Of a stretch of DNA of 64,000 nt, positions 10,047 through 20,160 are shown one piece after another. The DNA comes from Knoxdaviesia capensis (lineage: Eukaryota; Ascomycota; Sordariomycetes; Microascales; Gondwanamycetaceae), in contig LNGK01000005.1 of NCBI GenBank assembly GCA_001510575.1, forward strand, positions 3,782,574-3,846,573, written 5' to 3'. The notes under the pieces are model-generated. The model worked only from the letters and a program-made list of their open reading frames with translations. It did not search any database and was not told the DNA's origin. A program made the translations under genes and the position numbers. Within the stretch, counting starts at the first letter, position 1. Every line of letters starts with the position of its first letter.

Positions 10047-12503
10047 ATGGCAGCAGACGAGTTAGGGGGCCATGCCCGGAAGAAGCGGAAGCTTCAGCAG
10101 GACAAGAACTCGGTCAAAATCGGCGGAAAGGTTCTTTCTCTCAGCGGGTACTTGAACGGTCCACCGGCGAAGAAGCCCGAAGAATCTGTGCCGGCCAAGT
10201 TGGCCGATCCCGAGAAGCCTCGTTCCAAAGAACTGGCTGAACCCGCTATCCCGCAAAAGTCCAACCCGGATACTACGCAGAAGCACCAGAAGTCCGGACC
10301 CTCTTCGAACCACCAACGGCAAAACAACACCAGCACCGGCGGCTACGGGGCCCGGCCATCGAAGTGGAAGGAGAACGCAGCGCTGCTGAAAACCCGCCAG
10401 CAGCTCCCGATCTGGAACTACCGCGAGCAGATCCAGACGGCGCTGCGCACGCGCGACCTGCTGGTGGTTGTCGGCGAGACCGGCTCCGGCAAGAGTACGC
10501 AGGTGCCGCAGTTCCTGGCGCGCGAGAGCTGGTGCAGCCGGCGCACGGCGACCCTGACCGACGGTCGGCGGGTGGGCGTTGGCGGCGTTGTCGCTGTGAC
10601 GCAGCCGCGGCGAGTGGCTGCCACCACGCTTGCTCACCGTGTGGCCGCGGAGGCCGGGGCGCCGCTGACCCAGGCAAATGGGCCCGGCAGCGAGGGGTAC
10701 GTCGGGTACTCGGTGCGGTTCGACCACAATGTCCCGCGCGGCACGAAGATCAAGTTCCTCACCGAGGGTATGCTGCTGCAGGAGCTGCTGGTTGATCCGG
10801 GGCTGAAGCAGTACAGTGCCGTGGTGGTTGATGAGATTCACGAGCGCAGTGTGGACGTTGACCTGGTGTCCGGGTTCTTGAAGCGGATCCGCGATGGCGG
10901 ATACAAAGACCGGGGAGGGGTTCCGCTGAAGGTTGTTATCATGAGTGCTACGATTGACGTTGGGGGCATTCGCTCCTTCTTTGATGGTGGCGAGAAGAAG
11001 CCGTCCAAAAAGACAGACCCCGAGGCCCCCGCTGGCGATGGTACGGACTCCGATGAGTCTTCATTAGACCAGGTGTACGTCAAGGGCCGGCAGTTTCCGG
11101 TACACATCTCTCACACCGACCAGCCCGTGGCGGATCTTCAAGACGAACTTCTACGCACAATTATGAAAGTCCACACCGAGGAGCCGTTACCCGGAGATAT
11201 CCTGGCGTTCCTCACCGGCCAGGAAGAAATCGAATCAGCCGTGCGCCTCATCGAAGAGCACGCAGCGTCGCTTCCCTCTAACATCCCGAAAGTCAAAGTG
11301 TTCCCGCTCTTCGGCCAGCTGTCGATGGAGGCCCAGCACGCGGCCTTCCAGCCCATCAAGGGGAAGCTCACGCGCAAGATTGTGCTTGCCACGAACATCG
11401 CCGAGACGTCGGTCACGGTGCCGGGCGTGCGGTACGTGGTCGACTGCGGCAAGGCGAAGGTAAAGCAGTTCCGCGCGCGGCTAGGCATGGAGTCGCTACT
11501 GTCGAAGCCGATTTCGATGTCCTCGGCCATCCAGCGCACGGGCCGCGCCGGCCGTGAGGGCCCCGGAAAGTGCTTCCGGCTGTACACGCAGGACGGGTTC
11601 CAGTCGCTCGCGGAGCGCGACCTGCCGGAAATCCTGCGCAACGACCTGCTGGGGGCGATTCTGACGATGAAGGCGTACGGCATCGACGACATCCTCGCGT
11701 TCCCGCTGATGGACCGGCCCGACGTCGAGGCGATCGAGCGCGCGCTGATCCACTTGCACCTGCTCGGGGCGCTGGACGCGCGCGGCGCCATCACGGACGC
11801 CGGGCGCAAGATGGCCAAGTTCCCGGTGACGGCGCCGTACGGGGCGGTGCTGCTGGCTGCCGCACAGCCGGGGTTCGACTGCGTGCTGGAGGCGATCGAC
11901 GTGGTGGCGTGCATCACGGCGGGCGACGACATCTTCCAGCAGGTGCAGAGCGAGGAGGTGCGCGAGGAGGTGGAGGAGGCGCGCAAGCCGCTGTTCCGGC
12001 GCGAGGGCGACATCCTGACGTACCTGACGGCGATGCAGCTGTACGAGGCGGAGGCAGCGGCCGACCGGGGCGAGTGGTGCCGCAAGCGGCGCATGCACGG
12101 GCGGAACATGCGGCAGGCGCTGAAGATCCGGCGGCAGCTGCGCGGGCTGTGTGTGAAGCTGGGGCTGGTGGACGAGGGCGCGGTGGCAGCCGAGGCTGGC
12201 TCGGCAACGGGCTCGGCATCGGCGGACTTTGTGGCGATGCCGCCCGAGCGGGCCGAGGCGCTGCTGCGGTGCTTCCTGCGCGGGTTTGTGGCGCGCACGG
12301 CGCTGCTGCACCCGGACGGCAGCTACGTGACGGTGCAGGGCAAGCACGTGGTGGCGATCCACCCGTCGAGCGTGCTGCACGGGCAGAAGAAGGAGGCGAT
12401 CATGTTCCTGGAGCATGTGTATACGCAGAAGAACTACGCGAAGAAGGTCAGTGCGATTCAGGCGAACTGGATCGCGGAGGAGCTGGAGGCGGTGCGGGAG
12501 TAG
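10047..12503 (+). CDS. DHR2: DEAH-box RNA helicase, Dhr2/DHX33-like
   Basis: A single exon of 818 codons. The N-terminal 110 residues are basic and disordered, with an RKKRK nuclear signal. The DExH core is complete: motif I GETGSGKST (143-151), Ia TQPRRVAA, Ib TEGMLL, II DEIH (262-265), III SAT, IV FLTGQEEIE, V TNIAETSVTVPG, VI QRTGRAGRE (from 496). The winged-helix/ratchet and OB-fold regions follow. There is no S1, zinc or other added domain, and the total size fits Dhr2 (nucleolar, 18S rRNA maturation) better than Prp2, Prp16, Prp22 or Prp43. An insertion after motif Ia (ESWCSRR to DGRRVGVGG) and an acidic loop after the SAT motif resemble this subgroup. DEAH membership is certain; the Dhr2 orthology rests on length and motif context. 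Confidence 0.85.
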   Translation: MAADELGGHARKKRKLQQDKNSVKIGGKVLSLSGYLNGPPAKKPEESVPAKLADPEKPRSKELAEPAIPQKSNPDTTQKHQKSGPSSNHQRQNNTSTGGYGARPSKWKENAALLKTRQQLPIWNYREQIQTALRTRDLLVVVGETGSGKSTQVPQFLARESWCSRRTATLTDGRRVGVGGVVAVTQPRRVAATTLAHRVAAEAGAPLTQANGPGSEGYVGYSVRFDHNVPRGTKIKFLTEGMLLQELLVDPGLKQYSAVVVDEIHERSVDVDLVSGFLKRIRDGGYKDRGGVPLKVVIMSATIDVGGIRSFFDGGEKKPSKKTDPEAPAGDGTDSDESSLDQVYVKGRQFPVHISHTDQPVADLQDELLRTIMKVHTEEPLPGDILAFLTGQEEIESAVRLIEEHAASLPSNIPKVKVFPLFGQLSMEAQHAAFQPIKGKLTRKIVLATNIAETSVTVPGVRYVVDCGKAKVKQFRARLGMESLLSKPISMSSAIQRTGRAGREGPGKCFRLYTQDGFQSLAERDLPEILRNDLLGAILTMKAYGIDDILAFPLMDRPDVEAIERALIHLHLLGALDARGAITDAGRKMAKFPVTAPYGAVLLAAAQPGFDCVLEAIDVVACITAGDDIFQQVQSEEVREEVEEARKPLFRREGDILTYLTAMQLYEAEAAADRGEWCRKRRMHGRNMRQALKIRRQLRGLCVKLGLVDEGAVAAEAGSATGSASADFVAMPPERAEALLRCFLRGFVARTALLHPDGSYVTVQGKHVVAIHPSSVLHGQKKEAIMFLEHVYTQKNYAKKVSAIQANWIAEELEAVRE

Positions 12504-15500
12504 AGAGACCTCTTTTGTTGTCTTTTTAGAAGTTGGCATTGGTTTGTTTAAGCGAGCAAAAAAAGTTCAGGGAGATCACGGCCGGGCATTATACGAGATA
12601 TTTGCGTCTTGTCTTCAAGCTTGATACGGGCAACTATGCGTGATGTGATGCTTGTGGTGAAGTGAGTCTGGGCCGAGACCGGTTGTACAAGCACCAGATC
12701 GTCAGGGGGAAAGTAGTCTCCGTATGGAGCTTGATTGGATATCAGACTCGGAAGGGCTTTGACACAACGATACCTCTGCAAAATACCGAAAGGTCCGTCC
12801 TACACAGGAAGCCATTCATGGTCTTTGTTTGAGTATGTGCTCTCTTCGTAGCTATCACGACACAGTGTGGGCACAGTGCGAGCGCATATCTCGATTGTGC
12901 TTTCACGTGCGCTGGGAAATGAGGCGAAATTGGGGGTTCAAAGGGCCACCGAACAAGGTCAACAAAAGCCCACATGTTGGGTGAGATTTGAAGATTCCAC
13001 GTTTCCCCTTACTTCCCCTTACTTTAAGTATGGAGACGTGTACATAAAAATGGCCGGTCGATGCAGCATAAACTGCAAATAAGCCCAGGTCCCAGGGGAT
13101 GGCTCTTTTGCGGGGACCTGGGGACAGGATGCACGGCAAGATATCCGGTGCAGGATAACAGGATAACGTCAAGTATAAGAATAGGGAAACGCTCCTATTG
13201 CCTCGGGCGTTTTTATTGGCATTCAGGCACCCGTCCAGACCTTCTGTTCAGGGACTGAAAAGAATAGAAGGCAAAATTGGACGGCCGGGGAGAAGAATGA
13301 TAATGTGTCTGGTCCCTGGATCGATCGTGGGGCCCTGGAACCATCGAAGGCCGGACTTGACAATGGTGAGAATGCTTTCAGCAGGCAATTTCTGGTCGGC
13401 CAGGGATCATCCATCGCAGGGCAGTTCTCCAGGATGTCGGGCACAGGGGTCTGAGCCAGCGAAGCCACCGAGAGACGGAGGAGAAGCGTAACAGTCAGCG
13501 AGCGAGGTAAAGCCACGGAAAGCAAATCCTCGTTTGCTCATCCGATCTTTTATCCCGTAGATTCGGGGTTGGCTCCCCCCCCGGCTGCCCGACGGGTTAT
13601 GCATGAACAAGTCGCTAATTGTATCGATCATGCTCATTTCCCAGCCAAATGTCAACGGCGAGGTACTTTGGGGATACTTGGCCTCTTCAGGATATTTATA
13701 GTTATGTTCGTGTGTACGGGAAGCCCGTTGCACGACGCGAACAGACGAGCAGAAGCTGCACAACAACACACGCCGGGCTATGCAGCTGCACATGCTGGTG
13801 TTACAGGATGCGAGAGACGGGAAACGCAGGGAGAAGAGGACACCGAGAGAGGAGGAGGACGGACTGATCTGCAGGGTAAGTGAGGGAAACCAGTGAAACT
13901 TGTCAGATCGTGTCTCTCTTCCTCAAGCTCCGACCTTGTCCTGTTTCTTGCTGGCGGTCTTCGTGCTGCAAGTGCATTCTCCACACCCACTTTCTCTCTA
14001 TCTCTCGCTTCGCTTCCTTTTCCGTCTCCACGGCCGACGCGTCATGGATCTTGTGGCGTCAGAGCGTATGTCTCACTTTGTGCGTGTGTCTCTGGCTCCC
14101 TTCTGCACTTTGTTTTTTTCGTCGTTAAGTGGCCCCGATATCAGCCGGCCCGGGATAAAAGCCCTCACGGATTGGCGGTTCCCCCCCGTTTGCCGCACAT
14201 AACCCAAAGTTAGCTAGCATATGTTCCTAGGAATGCAATTAGGGGACGGCTCAACCTAAAAATGCATGGCTCCAAGGCCCAACCCGCGCTGGCCGGGCCC
14301 CGTGTGTGTAGATGCAGTGAAGGCGGTCGGGCACCCGTCGATGCTCGCTGACGTCGATCTTGCCGCCCGCAAATCAAGGACAGCTTGCCGCGAGCTCTAT
14401 CAGCGTGAGAATGCACTTCAAAGAAGAGGACTGTGCCGTTGGGAACATAGCAATGCAGCACCGTCAGAACCAAGATACTAGATGAGATTCCAAGCAAGCA
14501 CTGTAAACTGTTAGTTAAAGGTATTCAAAACGGCGAAGCTGCACATCCTTATATGTAACCCTTCCCTGATTGAAACACGTGATCCAGATGGCTCAGCAAA
14601 CGCACGCCCAAAATAAGGAAGGAGGGAACGACAGCGTGGAAATCATAAGGCCTGGTTCTATATCGTCCACCTGCACCTCCACCCACACCTCCTTCCTCAT
14701 TTTTTCCCACTACCACCACCACCCCCCAAAAAAGGTCACATTAGATCATGTTCCGCTGGAGTTGGTCGCGCCTTCCTTATCCTCAACTTCAGGCGGCGGC
14801 TGCGCGATCAAGTCTCGTGACACAAGCGCCATCCTTATTATCATCATCATCACAGTCCTTCTTTTCGTTTCCTTCGGCTTCGTTCTTCAACTTTCCACCA
14901 CACTCATTTTCTTCGTCCGCTTCAACCATCGTGCCGCCATCGCCAACTTCCGCCTCGGCTGCATCTTTGTCATCGCTCCACTCGCACCTGCTCACCGCTT
15001 TCTTTGTGGTGCTTTTCTTTCTTATCTTCTCTGTCGACAATCTGTTCTTCTTCTGTACTGCTCGCACTACTACTGATACTCAGAGTTCCACCGCCTCCTC
15101 TTCGTCTTCGTTGTCGTCGTCTGCCCCCAAATCTTCACCTTCCGCCTCGTCTCTCTCCGGCCCCCGACGCCGGGAAGACCAACTGGCTTCGACTCCGCCG
15201 CCTCCTATTGCCTTCTCGATTTCCGTGTCTCCGTCGACTCCCGAGCCCGCCAGCCTGCGTCCCCGCGCCGACCACCGTGCCAGCAGCCGCGAAATCCACG
15301 CCGATACCCCTGACCCCACCCACGACGGTGCCGACCACGATCGCAACGCCGACCGTGATACTACTCCCCGGGACAACCTCGAATCCTCCGGCCGTTTCCT
15401 TCCAGCTCCTCCAGGTCGCGGCAGTTCGTTTCCCGCCTCGCCCAGCCGTCTTTCCAGCGGCTCCTCGGTCGACGACCTTGCCGGGTCGTCCCGTTACCTG

Positions 15501-15587
15501 CTCCCGCCGCGCGTGTCTCCCTCCCGCCGCCTCCGTTCCGCTCCCGCTGCTCACGATTCTCCGTCGCCGGTAGCCAGCCTCGCAGCC
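12504..15587. other. Intergenic region helicase to Vezatin-like gene
   Basis: No gene is supported in 12504-14747. A perfect 9-bp inverted repeat (CCAGGTCCC at 13085-13093, GGGACCTGG at 13113-13121) could form a hairpin with a 19-base loop. From about 13900 the plus strand is pyrimidine-rich, typical of a fungal promoter or leader. The part 14748-15587 is open in frame with the downstream gene and may be 5' UTR or an N-terminal extension (see the next entry). Confidence 0.45.
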
Positions 15588-17741
15588 ATGGAGAGCGTCG
15601 TGTACGACCAGACGCCTCTCGCCGACTATCTTCGAGGTACGAAACGCGGCTGCAGCAACACCAGCCCAGTGACACACCCGCGCCCCCTACGAGCCCCCCC
15701 TGTCCCCAGTACTAACACCGCCTCCTCTTCTGCTCGTTTAGGTGAAGGCGATGAGGAAACCACCGACTGGATCGTTCCAGCGTCGTCAGAGCCTCCGCAC
15801 GACTCGGATCTTCCCGAAACCGAGAGCGACAGCGCCAACCCGCTGCACGACTCGTCGCCTCTCGGCAGTCCTCGCTTTGCCCCGATGGGCCGCCCAACAG
15901 TCAACCAGCGCTTCCGCCGCAAACTCCCCAACCCGTTAACGCTCGATACGTCGAAGACGCCGTACTCGTCGATAGACCGGTTCGCCACCTCATACTCGGT
16001 ATGCCCCTTCGCTGCAAACTTCCTCAGTCCTGACTGCCGTTGCCCTAATATACTGACTAACTGTAACCCACAGACCGTGTATGCTTCGCATCTCGACCGA
16101 GCAAACTCCAAGTTTCTGGAACAGTTCCGCTACACCATTGTAGCCTCACAACTCCTGAACGGCCATTCCGTGTCGACGGTCCCCCACTTTGTCCCTCAGC
16201 AAAATGCTCGCTTCGTGTCATCCGCTTCTCCACCCTCGTCAACGGCCCACGCCGGCCTAGCCCCTGATGCGTCGATGGCAGCTCTCGTCGTCACGGTCCT
16301 GGGAGCCGTCGCGATTGCCTTTGTCCTGAGCTGGCTGTCCACGGGCGGCCTTGCTGCCCTAACACGAAAGCGCGCGATGTTTGCGCTCCTTTTCATTCTC
16401 CTCGCCGTGCTCCTGGCGCCTCTGTACCTAAAGCATCAGTGGCTGCAGTTTCGCCGCACCCAGACCCTCGCCGAGATAACCGTGTTTGTGGCCAACTCAC
16501 AGGACTTTGACGCCTCCACAGGAGCCGCCATCACCCTCATCCAGGAGGTCGAGCTGGTGTCCCGGGGCTACAGAATCAGCGCCCCGTTGCCGCCAATCAG
16601 CCGCATCGAAGACAAGTCTCAGACCCGCAAATGTGCGCGGTTGCGCCGCTGCCTGCGCGCAGCCCTCGTCTCGGCCATCACGTCTTATCAGCAGACGTCG
16701 GTGGTGGTCAAGGGCTTTTCCGAGCAGCTCAACCTGGAAAAGTACTACGACGTGTACGACATTAGCGATCTCGACATGGCCGACGCCAACCAGACCACCG
16801 CCATCGAGTCGGAGTTTGAAGACATTGATGCGCTGCGCACGCTGAAGATCCTCGCCGCGCGTTTCCACACCATCCGTAAGATGCTTCTGTGTGCCCTGTT
16901 GGCGATGGAGGCCACCGGCGACCAGACTGACCTCCTCCGGTGGACGACGGTGGTCGAGGGCCTGCGCACCCTCAACGAGACCACCAAGACGTGCCACGAG
17001 CGTCTCAGCAGCATCCTCAGCGAAGAGGAGTCGTTCCCCATGCCGGCCTCGCCCAAGGTGCCGTTGACGCCGGGCCGCGAGCGGTGGCGCTCGCAGATGC
17101 GCAAGCTCAACTCGCTGTCGACGGGCATCCGCGGCCTGCAGGCCAAGATGACGCTGCTGCGCGAGGAGTCCGACCACGCGCTGAACGAGTCGTCGGACAT
17201 TTCCGAGCTGGGGCCCAATCTGATGTCGCAGTACGACTCGATCGGCAGCGACCTGCGCGACCTGATCCGCGCGTGGGAGGACGGCAAGTCGGCGCTCGCG
17301 CAGGGCATCGACCGCAACGAGAAGCGGCTGTCGTCGATGAGCACGCTGCTGTTCTCGCCGGCCAGCTCGCTGAGCGGGCGCACGGCGCTCGACGACATGT
17401 CGTGTGCGTCGTCGTCCGCCGGCGGCAGCGGCACTGGCGGCGGCGGCGGCGGCGGCGGCGGGACGGCGATGGACGCGCTGCGGGCGCTGAACGGCGAGAC
17501 GCCGCTGCCGGCGGAGGAGGTGGTGTTTGAGGCGGTGGCGCTGCCGGCGCGGCCGCGCAGCATGCTGACGCGCGAGGAGCGCATCATGCGGATGCGGGAG
17601 GAGCGCGAGAAGAAGGAGATGGCGCGCGAGCGGGTCGAGGCGAACAAGGGCATGCTGCGGGAGCTGGAGATGGTGATCAATCTCCGGCCGCGGTCGCGGA
17701 TCAGCGCGCCGCCGACTTCGGGGCGTGTTGTGTCGATGTAG
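15588..17741 (+). CDS. Vezatin/Inp2-like membrane protein (myosin-binding family)
   Basis: Exons 15588-15636, 15742-15998 and 16074-17741 give 657 residues. Introns are 105 bp (GTACGA...TTTAG, with ACTAAC branch site) and 75 bp (GTATGC...CACAG, with CTAAC). Both are multiples of three and lack in-frame stops, so the unspliced frame is also open. Two hydrophobic segments lie at about 171-191 (ALVVTVLGAVAIAFVLSWL) and 204-224 (AMFALLFILLAVLLAPLYL). They are followed by the conserved block TLAEITVFVANSQDFD, ITLIQEVELVSRGYRI and ARLRRCLRAAL. This is the fungal Vezatin / 'myosin-binding motif of peroxisomes' family, whose yeast member Inp2 tethers peroxisomes to Myo2. The C-terminal 400 residues are helical with a poly-Gly run and a charged coiled-coil (REERIMRMREEREKKEMARE). 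The start has strong context (GCAGCCATGG). The same frame is open upstream to an ATG at 14748 (280 more codons), so a longer protein is possible. Confidence 0.75.
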   Translation: MESVVYDQTPLADYLRGTKRGCSNTSPVTHPRPLRAPPVPSTNTASSSARLGEGDEETTDWIVPASSEPPHDSDLPETESDSANPLHDSSPLGSPRFAPMGRPTVNQRFRRKLPNPLTLDTSKTPYSSIDRFATSYSVCPFAANFLSPDCRCPNILTNCNPQTVYASHLDRANSKFLEQFRYTIVASQLLNGHSVSTVPHFVPQQNARFVSSASPPSSTAHAGLAPDASMAALVVTVLGAVAIAFVLSWLSTGGLAALTRKRAMFALLFILLAVLLAPLYLKHQWLQFRRTQTLAEITVFVANSQDFDASTGAAITLIQEVELVSRGYRISAPLPPISRIEDKSQTRKCARLRRCLRAALVSAITSYQQTSVVVKGFSEQLNLEKYYDVYDISDLDMADANQTTAIESEFEDIDALRTLKILAARFHTIRKMLLCALLAMEATGDQTDLLRWTTVVEGLRTLNETTKTCHERLSSILSEEESFPMPASPKVPLTPGRERWRSQMRKLNSLSTGIRGLQAKMTLLREESDHALNESSDISELGPNLMSQYDSIGSDLRDLIRAWEDGKSALAQGIDRNEKRLSSMSTLLFSPASSLSGRTALDDMSCASSSAGGSGTGGGGGGGGGTAMDALRALNGETPLPAEEVVFEAVALPARPRSMLTREERIMRMREEREKKEMARERVEANKGMLRELEMVINLRPRSRISAPPTSGRVVSM

Positions 17742-20160
17742 CTCGCCGTGCTCGTCCGTTCTGCTGCTTCTTCCGACTCTCCCTCTCTCTCCTTTGCCCT
17801 GATGCCTGCACAGTGCCCCCATCTTTGCCTCTTGGATTCTTTCTCTCCTGGCTTCGTCGCCCCTTTCCTTTTCTGCTATTTATGACTTCATCTGACCGAT
17901 CGTTTTTCGTTTTTTTCTTCTACCGGCCACATATCCTAGAAGTGGTCTCTCTCATCAACACCTTTCTTCGGTGTTCGTCTTCACTCTTTCTTCCTCCTTA
18001 TTTCCTTGCCTTCTTTTTCTCCTCCGGCTTGGTGTACTCGATCACAGTCATGGCCCACTGCCTAAGCAGACGTCGGTCACGCTTTCTTCTGCACTCTTTT
18101 CTCTCCTTCGTGGTCGTTTTTCCTGTTTTTCTTTTCCAAGTCTTTATCCTTCTCAGTTCAGCAACATTTATGAGATTATCTTGATGCCTCTTTTTTTTTC
18201 CCTCTTAGGAAATCGAATGTACATATATATACTTGTTGGGTGTTTTTCTCTCGCATCGCCCGTCCCGTCTCCGTTTGTTGAGACTCTTGTCTTTTCTTTT
18301 TGTTCTGTTAACTTGATGACAACCAGCAACAATGTGCAAGCATTTTTGAAACTGTTCTTGGATTTCTGATTTCTTTTTTTTTCCCTGAAACAATTTGGTT
18401 TGGAGATATCTGTTGGGTGTTTTTGCACATGCATCCTGTCTTTTTTTTTTTTTTTTTCCTTGTGTTCGATTCTGTTCAAGTGTGCCCTCATTTTCGAGGA
18501 GATCTATTTCTATCTAGTTCGGGGTCTGATGAACTTCCAGACTCTCTAAAAAAACAGCCCAGTCTTCTGTTGTTATAAGGTAGACTTTCTTCGTTTTCTG
18601 TGGTTCTCTTTTGACGTGTGTGTGTTTTATATCACCCCTATTCACCGTCATCGATATACGTGTGTTTTAAATTACCCTGTTCAGCGTCATCTGTTATTCG
18701 GCCCGCTGGTGCAAACGCGGCTGTTTTTCCCGGTGTCTCTCCCTCTGTCTGTCTGTGCATGTCTGTGTCCGTCCTGCTGATGTCTCTCTTCACCGCCCCG
18801 GGTTCCCGCATGTTCGTCTGTAGTAGAAGAGACAGAGAACAGAGGGGGAAATGAGACGGGGTGGATTGTCAGAGCCGCCAAGAGTGGCCCAGCACGCTCC
18901 CCGATATCAACGTCATATTACCATGTCACCCATATATATATTATATGTCCAGTGGTTTTTGGTGTAGGGCAAACAACCCCCAACGGAAAGTGTTTTTCTG
19001 GCCCTGTTGGTTTTGTTTTGTCCCCCTACGTTTTCCGGGCGATGTTTGCCGCGATGTTTCTCTCTCTCTCCCTCTGTGTGTGTACACTGTATGCGTAAGT
19101 GAGAGTGGGCGCTTGGATCGGTGGCGTTTTTCCCCGGTTGGGTGGTGTGGGGATAGCGGGAGGACAATATATAGCAAGCCGCTTCAGATATATTGGGGGT
19201 CAGCTTTTCTTAGGAGAGCCTCATCTCGCTTGGAATGCCGTTGGTCTTTCAGATCCAGGGGGCTTTATCTTGGGGGCTTCCTCATATACGGTGTGGTTGT
19301 TTCTTGTTTGCTGGCCTCTTCAGTCCTTCCTCAGTCTCTTCGGTCCACTCTCTCATGATCGGTTAGGCTGGATGGCAGGGTGCATCATGTTTGTTCATGG
19401 AGAGACAGTCTGATGCTTTTAGCTATGGATAAAACAGATATCCCTATCTGTCTTCTCCGTACGTGGATATCACTCTAGCCGCCTCACGCATGTCTCGCCT
19501 GGCTCTGCGGCTCGCAGTGTCGTCATTCACATGTTATACTAAAACCCGGCGGCTGCCATGTGGAATGGAAGGGGATCCGACGGGACAAGTTACGATGCGG
19601 TGCGTATCATTCCCGTGTTCCACAGTCTCCGGAGCTTCTACGGACTTGTCGTTTACGAACAGTCACACACACACACACGACAGTCTCAAAACAAGGTGAA
19701 GAAAAATGCTTTCTTTTATGATCTCTAGCTACCACAACAGGCCATGTACTCTGGCCGACTCCGAACCGGGAGGAAGAAGATAAGAAAATATGTATGTGGA
19801 TAAGAAAAAGAAGTAAACGCCCCGTCAAAATGAATGTAGTCAAAGGGGGGAGCCGGAGTAGCCTCGGCCACTCCCCCCTTTCGATGTGCCCAAGTGTCCC
19901 CTGCTGGTATAGTTATCCTCCGTGTCCATCCCAGAGTGTAAAGAGAAAACAATAGAAGATAAAGAAAGAAAAAAAGGAATGCCAAAAGTGTCGTTGGGTG
20001 GGTGGTTGTGAGGAGGGGGAGGGATCGGGGAGGTTCGTTATATGCCATGTAATAAAAGGGAATAATAAAGATAAAAAAGGAAAAGAAAAAGAACGCGGTC
20101 ATGATGATGATGTTGGAAAGGTGAGAAGATGCAAAGAGGAAAGCAAGCGTGACAGACAGA
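17742..20160. other. Convergent intergenic region, Vezatin-like to GT23-like gene
   Basis: 2.4 kb between two convergent stop codons. The left 750 bp are strongly pyrimidine-rich on the plus strand (the 3' side of the Vezatin-like gene) and include a T18 run at about 18440-18457. The centre is GT-rich. No coding frame or RNA gene was recognised. Confidence 0.45.

Noticed and set aside
13085..13121. 9-bp inverted repeat with 19-base loop
   Set aside because: A single short hairpin far from gene ends; expected by chance in 64 kb, so not raised to a finding.
16497..17822. A 441-codon minus-strand frame opposite the Vezatin-like gene
   Set aside because: Arg/His/Gln-rich antisense translation with no domain; explained by third-position bias of the sense gene.
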